Under the pieces are notes generated by a model. It searched no databases. It was not told the DNA's origin and saw only the letters and a program-made list of their open reading frames with translations. Positions 51,701-63,967 of a stretch of 64,000 nucleotides of DNA are shown here, one piece after another; position 1 is the stretch's first letter; each line of letters opens with the position of its first letter. This stretch comes from Takakia lepidozioides (lineage: Eukaryota; Streptophyta; Takakiopsida; Takakiales; Takakiaceae): the NCBI GenBank assembly GCA_030704615.1, contig CM060731.1, forward strand, positions 17,174,001 through 17,238,000, written 5' to 3'. Made by a program: the position numbers and the translations under genes.

Positions 51701-54700
51701 AAAATTAGAGAAAACAAAATAGGTCTTCACATTAGTACGCACAAAGAGTTTCCTAGGTTTTCACAGAGGCTAAAATGGATGAGAGGGCCCTAAAAGACTA
51801 GTACAAAGCTTAACCATACCAATCAGAGCATTAACACTAAGAGTCATTCAGCTAAACAGGAGATGCAAAGGAGGACTCTCAAACAACCTACCTGAGCGTC
51901 AAGCATTGCAAGGATACTGAGATCACTTGATTGACTGCCTGCATCACTCCTACGTAAAACACTCCCTGGAACTTCCTGCAATGATGGATGATGAGATAGT
52001 TCAACAGGTTTAGCACACAAGCCAGACGATGTCTCTCTTGGTATTATGCCTGGAAACATCCTCAAGAAGCAGGTCTCTTCTAAGGTCGGATCATCACTCA
52101 CAGGGTTTTCATTTTCTAACACCTTCTGAATTCAGGCACACTGGTAATATTCCACTTCTTGTCGCACAAATCCGATGTCTCCGCAATCTTATCTCCAAGA
52201 AATAAGATTGATGAAATACATCCAAATGAGGCAGGGGATGGTTCTCCACAAGAGGAATGAGCACAACTTCTTCCCTTTCGAACTAGACCACATGAAAGAA
52301 CCACAGCTTTGTGCAAGTCCTGGATAACGTTTCTAAATTCGTGCAAACCGACGATCATTAGTACGTTCCAGAGGTGCATTCACGAAGTGCATAAGGGACT
52401 GACAGATACTTCCAAAGGAGATCTCTTAAGTCCAAAAAATTACAAAGGTGTAAGATCAGCTTTGACACAACACCTGAGTTGCAGCATAAGGTGAGTGAAT
52501 GACATGATCCAGCACTTCCAGTGTCTCTAGTACCTGCTCAACAAGTTCAATATCTATGAGGGTGCATCAGACTGAACATCAGAGTTGCATCCTTCAAACC
52601 TGACAACCTTCAAACATCTGCCACTACGAAAAAATCTGGAGTAACACTTTGCATTCGAGCAATGTTTACTGTATGGTGAATCACAATACATACAAGAATG
52701 AAGCCCATGAATTCTAAGCACAACACAGCTTAGAACCCCTCTTTTCTCATCTACTAACAAAAGAATTTAGCTAATCCTAGAAAGCAGAGAAAAACACATG
52801 GATTAGGTGCTTGGGAACAAGCAGAAACCAACCAGTATCCAAGAAGTTGGACCCAACATACAAATCAGCTGATGTGATATCTTCAAAAGAGTTTGTGATG
52901 CCTGGAAAAACCCAACTTTGTTAGATGCAAATTGACAGTCAATAAGGATTTATGCACTCATCAGAAGTTTGGTTGGACATTCTTCTGTCTTTGCATCTGA
53001 CACTGTTTAAACATGAATTGAAGTAACTGCTGGAGCAACACGGTGCTTGTCTTTGCCAGAACACGCTTTCCAGAGGTGAGTTTTTTGCAGTGCTGTCGCA
53101 ATTTTCATGGCTATTAGTGCCATGAAAACCTGGCCCAAACTCATACACGAAAAGAAGGCACTGATGCCAAACTTACCTTTCTGTTTGCAGTGAGCGGCAC
53201 TGCACAAATTCGCTACCCCTTAATGTCATGAAGCAAACCACACTACAAAGCCTGCGACACGTAAACTAACTGTGGTGCTCAGCCATTCAAAGAACCTACA
53301 GAACAGCCATACAACAGGACAGAGTTCCCGATAGCTCTCCTAGCTGAACTGTACCACACCTGGACATTTTTAGGACTCAGCACAATAGCCTCCCGTTGCT
53401 CAACCACTGTGTCAGATCGCCGTCCAGCAGACATTTGCATTGCACTGTTTCCAATGCCAGACCACAAAGACCCCTTAAGACTCTCTACGTTTCAGTTCTC
53501 TCTTGGCTACGGACAGTGCATTCTTCCACATGCCAGCGCCAAGGCTTAAAATACTTACAACTTGAGGTTTCATAGATATGTTACAAACTACAGGGGCACT
53601 CATGAATGCGTATTCTAAAACTTCCTCGATTTGTGCGAAGGAAACAGCCATGTCTGAACAAAATCAGGTCCCTGAGTAGTCAGACAAATTTTGACGCCAT
53701 ATGTAATGCCTCACATCTAAACATCCTGCTATGAGAACTAACTTCTTTTGCATACATATGTTCTGCGAAATCTATCCATGCAGGCAACAATGCCACATTG
53801 CATGAACTTGCCGGACACATACAAACTACCAGAGCACTTTGTTCATGGGTTTTGAAAGAGAAACATACACATCTCCAAATTATCAAAAACACATACAGCA
53901 CAAAGGATTGGCTTAAAGAATGTACCCAAATCTGTTTGGCTCAATTGGTGCAAATATATGTTGACGAAGTGATGCAAGAAAAGAATCACGAGCCTCAACA
54001 GCATGGAGAACTCCACAAGCCTACAGGAGGTAACCCCCAAAAGCCATTAGTCCTTTCCCCCCATATGCAATCTCTGCAAATCTGCTATGAGGCCCCGAGT
54101 GGATGACCATATTCTAAGACACCACCCAATGCATAGTAGATGCTTCTGCAAGTGGTTTCATCCCCTCATAAAATTCACTGTATACTTCAGCTTCAACCAG
54201 ACATTAGAACTTGCATATTCTGACCGAGTTTGTAATCGTTGGTAATAATCAAAGTGCTTCAATAAAGAAGGTACAAAAAGGGAACGTTTACTCAACCAGT
54301 TTAATAGATGAAAAATTGTTCAAAACCATTTCATGTGATATAGTAGTCAAATCATGTGCTCTTGACAATTGCACTTTTCTAATGGAACGAAGAGGGTGGG
54401 CATTAGATAACTCATTTTGTTTAACAAGAAGCACAAATTCCTGCGTGGCGGAATGTACTCCCTGGATATCAACAGAATAAAGATAGGAAACTCCACACCT
54501 GTGTAAAAGCCTGGTACCCTTTCAAAACTTCCAGCACTATCGCCTCACCTTGTGACCTGACAGTAAGATCGAACACTTAATTTGGAGAATATCCAAGGAA
54601 TAGAGGAAGTTCAGATTGCTGAAACCAACATCTGTCCCTATTTCGATAATACTCCCCCCAAACTAACAGTATGCACTCCCCAAGAGGTACATGTAGCTAC

Positions 54701-57700
54701 AGCCTCATCCCTAAGAGAATGGCATGAAGTTTTCACCCCACAGGGTAATTTGACGTAACAGGTATGCTCATCTATATGCTCATCCTATCAAACAAAATTT
54801 TCTTTGTAGGAAAAAATCATACAAGCGGTCCAAGCTCACTTTTGCCTTCACCTGGACAGTATGAGAGAAAGTGCCTCCAATAGTGGACGCCAGACTGAAT
54901 CCACCATGGCTTTGCAGACTGCCACCATCTCCCCGCTTTTGCTTGTCTCCAGCAATGTAGTTATTTCACGTGCCGAGGACACCAACTGATCAAGCTCAGC
55001 AAACACATTACCAATATGATGCTTGTCAAAGGACCGTCATTGGATTAGATAATTTGGATAACCAGGAACAAGAAATTATTATACGTCATTTAAGATTTGA
55101 AAAATGGTTGAGGCCCCAAGGAGCTTTATCACTAAGCTCTATTAATGTCCCATGCAGCGTGGTACTGGTCACCTCACCATACTCAGTGTCCTAACTCTCA
55201 CAGATGAATGGCCTAACTTTATCAGACCATTCCGAGATGCCTTGAACATTTGTTAAAATATAATTCTCCTGATAAGTTCACAGGACATATATTGACAGCA
55301 GGCTCTAAAAGTACTAGCTCCATTACATGTGATACATGAGATAGCCTATTCAGCTTGCTTTGCTGCAAGGAGGGTTCTACATACTAGATTTCTACCCACT
55401 TCGCATATCCAGTTTTTATTCATGAAAACCATGGTATACATGAAGCTCAACAAGAAGTGTGAATCCCTCTAGAATATGTATGATGTAACCATGTCGCCAG
55501 CTGTAAGGTCAGCAACAAAAGTTTGAGAACTCACATCTTGCAAGTGAAAAAACGCACCTCTCCTGTATCAACTGTTTCATCAGACAGGGTAGCAATTGTG
55601 AAAATAACCCCTAGCAGACCCTCCATAGCCAAAGTGATAGCATGTGCCTCACTTGCAATCACCACTGCCATACCATTTGCATCTGTTTCGAATGTCCAAT
55701 CAGTGCCTGGTATTTCACAACACGGAGTTAAACCAATGGGCTGATGACAGGGGATGGTTTCAAAGATGCATGAGCAACAGGACTGCGCACCACACAAAAC
55801 CTGAATGGCATGAGAAGTACTCAATAAAAGGCATTGGGGCGACAATTTAGTGAAGCAACCAACAAACCAGTATGCAGAGATGGTTAGAGAATATCTATCA
55901 CATGACTCATAGACCAGCCCACTACACATTGTCACTTTGTTGGCAGCCTTCAACATCTCGGATAAACTTCACAAAGCTATCAATTGAGAGAAGTAGAGAC
56001 AATAATACTATTTTGTGATAGGTATAAGCTGTCATAAATGATCACATAGACTCTATAGTAAATTTCCACAACATCACACCCTATGTATGATCCTGAATGT
56101 GCTGACAAACTTTCCTCTGCTAGGAGATTGTAGGAAAAAGTTTTGGCCTTGGCCACCAACAAGGTTACAATGGCTCAAGGAGAAACTCACTACCTAGTCT
56201 CCACTCACCTAAATGAGGAGTTCTGAGCATAAAAATAAAGAAGACTGACTGAGGTCTGCACACAAGCAGTGGCAAAGGTCTTGGATGCTTATGAAAATGT
56301 GACAAGATTGCACCTTTTGCCTTGCTGTTAAACATGCCTGCAACAGCTGCAAGAGTCTCCTCACTGGCGTCAACCACCTGAATAAATAAATTTCCATAAA
56401 CCAGTGCACCAAATGGGGAAAAAAATAATTCTAATAGCCCTGCTGATTGGATGCTACATAATATACATTACTCAAGGATCCAAGCAGCCAATCAAGTGAC
56501 AAAATATCTTTGCTAAACTTGGATCCTATGACAAATTAGAGGGTTTCAAGCCAATCAAAAGTGGTCCAAAGAAATTGGTTGTAGCGAAGGGTTCCTGGGT
56601 GTGGTAGGGTGCTAGAGCTTTCACCCTCCCAAGCAAACCTTGGAATTTCATTTTCACACACGTCAACGTTCAACAAAGTGTTTTCAAGTAAGAGCCATTG
56701 AAAGGGTGCAGTCCCACCTCAACCCTGGCAACAACTTGAGCCAATGCTTGAATCATATTAGTCACCAAATTTGTGTTCTCCGCCTTCCTGTACAACACTC
56801 AGTCAGACAAATAAAACATCCTACGCCTTGCCTTAACCAAAGACTACCTAGGAGTGACAGAATGAAATGCAATTTTCAGAGGTGACAATTGACCCAGGTA
56901 TTACCCAAAAACTACAAACCTCCATTACTGGGCAATAAGAAGATTCAACCAAAAACAATTTTGAAATTCTTGTGATATCTGGAGCTGCCAATCACTTACA
57001 GGTCAAAGGTCTGAAAAAGAAGACACAACATCCTCGCCTCCACGCAAAATCCCTAACACGAATCAGGCACCAGCATACTGAGGACTTGATTGAAGGCCAC
57101 TCACAAGAAACCGACTGACTTTGTCACACAGGCTCAATGACAACACCTGACAAACCAAAGCACATATTCAGAGCCATATACATCAAATGCAAAAACCTCG
57201 GGCAGCCTACAGGACTCAAGAACTCTTCACAACAATTAAAGTTAAGGTGTCCTCGGTCATTGGATAAGGCACAGACTACACCAATGCTGGGAGACTACAA
57301 GAGAAGACATCCATTCGACAGACTTCCTTTCTTTCATTATACTTGTGGCCCTTGCACCCTTGAGCCCTCTCGAAGACATAGTAAATGTCTTCCTCTTTCT
57401 TTCATCTGTTGCCAGTTCATTTCTGATACTTCTCTCACAATGCATTAAATGAATGTTCCGGTTGTTCCGCTCTGAGCACATCGGCGCTTTTAAGTCATTC
57501 AGACTTTTACATCTCTTTTGGAACTTTGTTGGCCTCAGATATGGCCATTGGACTTCCAGGGGATGTGAATTTTTTTCCTGCGTCCTGTCTAGATGTGATG
57601 GACAGTGGATTTAGCCCCGGAGATTTGCACTCTACATGACGGTACAGACACCTGCATCTTGGCCCATAGAGGAATCAGGGAATAGCTCACTGCACTCTCC

Positions 57701-60700
57701 CTCCCACTCTCTTTGATGCTCTTAAAAGCCAGGTCTCAAAGATGCAGAAGTGTAATACCATCCCTTGCCCAATGGTTGCAGATGACTTTGAGCCCAAGGT
57801 GTGCGAGCAAGAAAGCTAGCGGAGCAGCGATGGAAACAGTTTTAACATTGACCAGGGTAATGTCCATGCTGGTCACCACCATCAATACCTTGCAAGTGGA
57901 TTGTCATCAGCTCGGCAAAAGGCTCAGTCTAAGTGACACTTCTGGGTTGAAATCCCACCTCCTGCCATGACTACGCTGTCAAAGATGGCAACAGCCAATC
58001 TTCCCAGGAAACAGTAAATATTCTCTTGTCTGCTGTCTCTGCCCCCTCCCCACTCTGCTGTTCTGCTTAGTCTGATGGGCCTACAGGGTCCCCTGATGAT
58101 GTTACTAGTGATTTTGGTTTTGCATGCCCTTATGATATCGTCAGTTTCCAGGAGACATTTGACCACGCTTCCTATTTTCTATCTCCTTCGGCTCCCTACT
58201 GTGTCCAATGGTACTTTGGGCCTCCCATGGACATGATGCGCTTTGCCAATTTTGGGACAAATCTGATCAAACCGGGTGAGCTCAGACCTTCCAACCCCTC
58301 CAGGGATTTCAAAATTCCACCGGGACGATGCCGAGAAGGATATGTCATGGCCAAAGTTCTAGGAGGAAAAGTCAACGAGTACGATTAGATAGACCAATCT
58401 TGTTGGTTTTTAGATTGTTTGGACGAGGCACGACAAGCCCACTTTAGCCTAACTTTATGTATGCCATTATGCTACACTCTTGGTTGGTTAAATCTGGGCA
58501 TAAAGACTAGCCTGACTGTAAAGAAGACAGGCCTTTAAAGGCTGGTAGTTGACCTAACAAACAATGATCACGGGTCGTGATGTGTATACCCTCTACACCC
58601 TCAGTTGCATATGTGGTCCTATATGTTCTCCCAACTTCAGAAGACAGCTATGAACTTTGCACAAGTTAAGATACAGCAACCTGTTTCCCAGAGCCCAGTT
58701 CAAATGACGGATTAAAGGAAAAAGGCCATGGGATCTTCCTGCAATGGAACGCAAATCCAGATCCTCTTGATGGCAGCATTTGCGATTTAAAAGGAAGGGT
58801 CCATGTCCATATGCCTATAAATGTCTCAAGAAATAATTTGACCTGACAAAGGCAATGCTATGAAATGAAATGAAATGGTGCTTTATAACGTCCACGGAAA
58901 GGTCATAGAGCTTATGGGACAAAATGGAAGAAAACATGAGAGAGGAACAAAACCAGAACCCAAGAATAAGAACTAATGTTCTAGTGATTGTCTAAGGGTG
59001 AAGGCCTCGTGCAGGTAGGCTGCCAAGCATTTTTTATCCTCATAGTGGAAGACTTCAGCGAGAGATTGGGCTATGAAAAGGAATGTTTGCACATACCCGC
59101 AACACTTCAAGAACCATAATTTGATGCCATAGTGGAAGATCAAGGTCTGTACTTTTGATAAGCATACTTATGAACACCTGCTATTACAGCCATTCACCAC
59201 CAAAACCCGACATTCATACCAATGTAAAAATGCAAACCACCAAACAAGCCAACTGGTGGTTGTCCATCAGAACAGCAAAGAGGTAAACAAGCCTCCCAAC
59301 TTTCTCTTCCAACTTTTGGCAAAGTTCTATGCGAAATACCCCACAGCAGGCTACATGTTGAGAAAAGACACACTGCTACTGTTGCTACAGATAACATATT
59401 GCTCCTGCAACCGTCACTAACACATATGTCAACATAGCAAGACTCGAAGTCAAGTCAAAATGCACTTTCCTTTGAGCAATGTTGTACCTCACATTCCGTG
59501 GTGACAATCGAGTTATACAGCCTGCTTACACTAGCCACTGCTCGCAAAACCAGACGGCGAAAGGTTGGTTCACCAACTTCAGCATCAAGCTGAAGATGCA
59601 CCAAGCAACAGTCACCAGCAGTAACTACACACAAACAGGGTAAAATCCATGAGAAAAAATCAAGAGCATTTTACTGGATTGGTAACATCAATAAAAGAAA
59701 TGCCTACCTCACCAGTTGTGCGCAGAGACGTCATCAGCAACGAGCATACCTGATGTCGTAGGACCTTGGACACAAATTTGCAAGTAACTTTGAGTCAGAA
59801 AACTCAAGTCTCCAAATAAGAAAGCTCCCCATCGTAAAAACTAGAAGAGCATGTAAACACCTACAGATCCATGAGAGGTCACTAGCTAACACAACGACCG
59901 AAAAGACACAGGTATTTTAGCAAAATCTCCCATTGTACTCAGAGAAAATCAAGAATTGTAATGCATATCTTGCAAGAAAGATTGACCAATGTCATGAGGC
60001 ACATGTAACCAATTGGATCAAAAAATATATGATACAGGATGAACAGAACATATTTCAAATGTTTCAAGGCTGCATGCTCAGTTCTGACTGTACTAGTAGT
60101 GTGCTATTACTACACACTAGAGTGAAAGAAACTCCAAGTCATGATGTATGCATTGGTTCCTCAATTGAACACAATGACACTGCTGCTACCTTGATCAACT
60201 TCCTACCTCTCTTTCTTCAGAGATGAAGATTCTACATCACAGGAAGTTGCTGCAAATTTCCTTGTAAAAATGTAAGATGGTCAACGTCCTTCAGAAACGT
60301 TGTTATGACAGGGAAACAGAGGAAGCGAGCTCCTGCAGTTCCCTTTCTCTGTGAGAGTGGAAGCTGCAGTGTAGAGCACTGCCAACCAACAGCACTTTCC
60401 TACTCAGCAAAGGTTTTGTTAAATGCCATGAAACCTGGTAAGACTGGAAATTGACATCTGAAGAATGCACAAAACGTTCAACAAGGGCATCAGCCCTTCT
60501 CGAATAATTCATCAATTGCAATACTTGTGCAGCCTGCACCAAGGAATTTAAGACCCGACACTTCCTTCAACTAACAGAAGACATGCCAGTTTAATTAAGC
60601 ATACAGCACAGCAGCAGGCCTCATTTCCAGAGGAGATTTCATCCACCCAAAACCTTACAACCATATTGTGCAAATAAACTGGTAAAATGGTACAGGGAAA

Positions 60701-63700
60701 ATGATGAATTCAAGGTGTAGGAGACAAGAAACAGAGGCGATGGTATCCACGGGCCTGAGCGCGGGCAACTCAGGCACCTCGAGATCAGCCGCCAAAAGTT
60801 GTCCCATTGATGGCAATGGAACCCCCATTGCCGCCAAAGATGCCATGAGTTGTGCTTGCTCTTCAGGAGAGGCTTGAACCCAACTGCCACTAGCTAGAGT
60901 CACACTTAAAAGTAACCAATCCAAGGAAAAAGAATAGGTCCTATCATCTCTAGTAAAAAAGGAAAAAATACCTTACAGCACAAAGCAACAGCAATAAATG
61001 ACAAACAACAAAAGAAGAAAGAACAATGCAGGCTTGAATCTAAGATAATCAAGGCAGAGAACAAGACAATACAACCATTCTGTGAATAGCAGCGACTACC
61101 TGCTAAGACTCCCCACTGACCTCATCAGTTCCCACATGTGCACAGAGTGTCTGACATCTATCTGGAATAGTGACAGGAAGACTCATCTTAGACCAGTTTT
61201 AGCATTATAACAGTAAAATAGAGGACAGGGAAAACAGCAAACAAAGTATAAAAGCCAACCAAGGAAGGAATCAACAAAGGACGATCAACCAGGGACCAAA
61301 CTGACCAAACAAGCTGAAAAGCTCCCCACTTGTGCCTTAACAAAGACCACTTTTCACGATTTTGGAAAAACCAACAGTGGAAACATCAAACACATATCTC
61401 AAACTGATGAGGACAGTTCTTCACTTTTGGAAGAGTTATACACACAAATTGGTATCAAAGGCCAACCATGCTCACTAGAACAATACGTACGGTGTACTAA
61501 GGTTCAGTACACCTCACTACTTGCAACAAACATTGTGCTATTTCTTGGATCAACATGGTTAGTATGGGCTTTAATCTCCGCAGACATCTGCACACATCCA
61601 TAGTTGGTCTACATCTGTGTCCTCGAACAAAGGGTCACAAAGCTTGTGAGAGAACAAAAACGGATGTGACAATGCCACACACTGAATGTCATCATTTGAG
61701 GTACTGTACTGACACAGTCTGCATACCTGCTCAAAAGGTCCCAGCTCTCGAAAGACCACAAAATAGTGCGATAGCACATACCTGGCACACATCCAACAAC
61801 AACTGCCAAAACTTCAACAAACACACAAAATACACTGTAACCATCATCTTGCAGAAGACTCTCAAGAAACAGGTTATGATGCAAAAGCAATTATCAACTG
61901 TTCTGTTCTGCAAACAGCAGTCCCATAACCCTATACCTATAGCACACAGCATCAGGTATTGTGGTCACATATAGAAGGATTTTCACTTCAGAACAAGAAT
62001 GACCATGGTAACCAGATGTCATCTTCAAGCACCATGCATTCTCAAAATATGGCGTAGGCAAAGAGGAAGAGTACATCCTAGGGAAACAATTTTGCTCTGC
62101 CCAAGCTCAGCACCCCAACAGCATTTCCACGGTACTGATCCCAAGGGAAATGAAATGAAATGAAATGATACTTTGGAACATCCAAGGAAAGCTCAAAGAG
62201 CTTATGGGACATGAGAAGAATGAAACAACAACGAGAGTGAGGTCTCCACAAGCAGCCCAAAAAGAACCATTGTTCAAGGGATTGTCTGAGTCAACGCCTC
62301 ATGCAATATGCTGCGAAGCATATCTGATCCTGGTAATGGCAGACGTCTGTGAGAGATTGGGTATCTCAGAATAGACCATGGAACCTCCCACGGATTTTAT
62401 AGTGGAGAGGACAAGTGAAACAAGAAATGTTCTTCAGTTTTCCCTGTCGTTTCCGGCTCAAGGTCAAGGGAGAAAAAGGGACACTCAATCTCCTGTCCAG
62501 AGAAGTGGCAGAGTTTGCTCCGAACAGTACTGATTGTGAAGACTGTGCAATTGAACCCATCACAAATTTGCCCAAATGTGTTTCTGAGAGCAAACAGGTT
62601 GCTAGGTTCAGGCCTTACTCAAGCATGTCGAGTGCAAAAGTTCTCTGAAGCACAGAAACTTGAAGCCAAGCCGCCTGCAAGAGTGTTGTAGAGTGCATAA
62701 AAGTCAAAGCACTTCTAGCATGCAGCCTGTTTCTGCTAATAATACATCTAATACCCAGCATCCCCATGGTGAGAACGCCAACCCTTCTTCATGTGCCCAC
62801 ATCCAAAATGATATTGCACTTCTACTGATCACCTCTTGTGATAAACATCCCATCAAATTTGATGAAGTGTAGCTAAGAGCATACAATGGTCCCTTACATC
62901 CAACTGCTCTTATAAACTGTACGAACCACAAAGTCAATAACCACCAGCCTTGCCAGGAGAACTCATTCTACCCTCCCAAGTACAATCCCTTTGTGTCACC
63001 ATGGAGTATGCATAAGCCACCAACCAGAAGTAGCATAGAAATAAAAAATCACGAAGAGATGTGGATCCTTGGGGCCCGGGGAAAAAGAGGGAGAGTGGAC
63101 TCCTGCCAAAGTAATCGTAAATTACGTAGTATCTTCACCCAGAAAAGGAACAGAGCCTTCCATTTGGAAAATGGACACCTTCTAACGACCAGGGAATCCT
63201 TGGAAATTTAATTATAGGATGTGTCTAGCTTCTCATGATTTTGAAGAGTGATAGAAGCACAATGAAGACCATGTAAGATATCCTGATATTACATCAGGAG
63301 CTTGTTCAAACAGCCATCTACAAGAATTGGGCCCAAACAAACTCCCAATATACAATGGAAGCAACATCTGACTGGTCACTTTCCACTCTTACGAGGCTGA
63401 TATGGAAATAGCAAAGGCAACATAACTGCTAATGAACATACCGATCCACCACCAGCAAGGGATATAAGGTCCTCAAAAAGACGAAGACCAAGCCTCCCTG
63501 CATTCGAAAGAATTTGGTTTCCTGTTGGTGTTGATGGACGGACATCCATCACTATATTCTTCAGAGCTCTGCATTTCAACAAAACAGGAACTTACTTGGG
63601 GAAAACTTCGCACCTTGACTACCCGAGAATTTAACACAAATGATACTATGCCTGGCATTGAAAGTCATTCACTTCACAGACAGATATTGTAACTCTCAAA

Positions 63701-63967
63701 AGAGGATAATATGATTGGGTGCTCTGGGATCCTGCCTGTAACAGTTTTCTTACATGAGAAGAGGTCCATCGGAGGAGTAGGTGAAATACCATGAAAGAGT
63801 CTACTTACGCAGATGCAATTATTCCCCGGCTGACGTCAGCTGAGGCAGACCTGGACCTAGACATCCAAGTACCTGTCCCTCCATGATGCACGGCAGGCAA
63901 TGCCTCCGCAGCCAAGACTCGGTCAAAAATTAATGCTACTGCTTGCCGGAAAGTTGCAACTGCAGTG
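37898..63967 (-). CDS. MON2: MON2 homologue, Sec7-related Golgi/TGN trafficking scaffold (5' partial)
   Basis: Thirty-eight exons were placed by matching conserved phrases of plant MON2 and by phase; coordinates are in the three block entries. About 1,700 residues are visible; roughly the first 160 of the family lie beyond the right edge. MON2 is related to the large Arf-GEFs BIG/GBF but lacks the catalytic Sec7 domain, is built of HEAT-like helices (DCB, HUS, HDS regions), and works with Dopey and a Neo1-type flippase in endosome-to-Golgi recycling. Junctions are consistent except that one short exon, expected between 59097 and 56787, was not found, and that the donor at 44459 reads GC. The C-terminus chosen reads through the last exon to TAG at 37898. 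Introns are repeat-bearing and host two unexplained coding-like segments. The family assignment is secure; the individual small exons are less so. Confidence 0.95.
46393..46480 (+). mobile_element. Dispersed repeat copy (family R1)
   Basis: About 88 bp, closely similar to 51051-51139: gcccctcacagaggtagtgt, ttccctcttgctc, cccaaactg and cacaaggctatggcaaacaa in the same order and spacing. In a MON2 intron. No pol III boxes or coding capacity were recognised. Confidence 0.85.
49471..56787 (-). CDS. MON2: MON2, middle block of exons
   Basis: Exons in transcript order: 56718-56787, 56314-56377, 55558-55706, 54852-54985, 54499-54556, 53926-54020, 53360-53444, 52833-52901, 52474-52533, 51892-52125, 51216-51435, 50131-50174, 49471-49815. 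Landmarks include ASEETLAAVAGMFNSKAKG, ASEAHAITLAMEGLLGVIF, MVDSVWRPLLEALSLILSR, LKGYQAFTQACGVLHAVEA, AIVLSPKNVQ, LETLEVLDHVIHSPYAATQ and LAEHDSQLVRAVALDALDR. The first exon enters in phase 2, so a short exon before it is still missing. The start at 54985 could be 54994. Confidence 0.88.
50057..50100 (+). mobile_element. Short fragment of dispersed repeat family R2
   Basis: Reads aaatgaaatgaaacggtact followed by ttatag, matching the left end of the copy at 58859. It lies in a MON2 intron about 30 bp be­yond the exon at 50131. Confidence 0.55.
51051..51139 (+). mobile_element. Dispersed repeat copy (family R1)
   Basis: Second copy of the repeat at 46393-46480, in the same orientation and also in a MON2 intron, beginning gcccctcacaaaggtagtgt and ending ggctatggcaaacaatg. 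Confidence 0.85.
57940..58388 (+). other. Protein-like ORF with a 68-bp consensus intron, antisense inside MON2
   Basis: From 58071 there are 105 open codons to TAG at 58386-58388, with a protein-like composition (phrases SPSAPYCVQWYFGPPMDMM, ANFGTNLIKPGELRP and GRCREGYVMAKVLGG). Just before it stands a strong plant acceptor: a C/T-rich tract ending ctgttctgcttag. A donor (aaacagtaaat) lies about 68 bp upstream, and the preceding frame (CHDYAVKDGNSQSSQET) joins it in phase 0. Further upstream (57530-57930) coding-like pieces occur, but stops and frame changes interrupt them. I do not recognise the family. It may be the 3' end of a decayed nested gene or of a transposon. Confidence 0.45.
58859..59075 (+). 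mobile_element. Dispersed repeat copy (family R2)
   Basis: Starts with tandem atgaa units, then ggtgctttataa, agagcttatgggac, gattgtctaag, cctcgtgcagg and agagattggg. The same order is found at 62148-62372. It ends about 20 bp inside the intron that follows MON2 exon 59097-59177. Confidence 0.85.
59097..63967 (-). CDS. MON2: MON2, N-terminal block of exons (DCB/HUS region)
   Basis: Exons in transcript order: 63809-63967, 63442-63568, 62619-62674, 61727-61781, 59708-59764, 59488-59589, 59097-59177. Family phrases read across the junctions: TAVATFRQAVALIFDRV, GRLGLRLFEDL, AAWLQVSVLQRTF, YVLSHYFVVF, VLRHQVCSLLMTSLR, EPTFRRLVLRAVAS and STDLDLPLWHQIMVLEVLR. All the phases agree. The 2-kb intron 59765-61726 holds coding-like ORFs that are not MON2. 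Confidence 0.9.
60435..60920 (-). other. Two coding-like, exon-like segments inside a MON2 intron
   Basis: 60435-60533 is a 99-nt phase 0-0 segment with acceptor gtgcag and donor CAG/gttt, beginning AAQVLQLMNYSRRADALVER. 60658-60920 is open with a protein-like composition (SWVQASPEEQAQLMASLAAM, then LEVPELPALRPVDTIA). Neither matches MON2, whose flanking exons join directly (FEQ to VLRHQ) without them. They could be lineage-specific cassette exons, or remnants of another gene. Confidence 0.35.
62148..62372 (+). mobile_element. Dispersed repeat copy (family R2)
   Basis: Starts with four atgaa units, then gatactttggaacatccaag, agagcttatgggacatgaga, gattgtctgag, cctcatgcaa and tgtgagagattggg. 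Diverged match to 58859-59075 over about 220 bp. In a MON2 intron. Confidence 0.85.
63090..63205 (-). mobile_element. Dispersed repeat copy (family R3)
   Basis: Diverged counterpart of 20885-21005 (gtggactcctgcc, tatcttcaccca, gccttccatttggaaaatgg, accttctaacg) in the same orientation, but without the tRNA-like head. In a MON2 intron. Confidence 0.65.
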
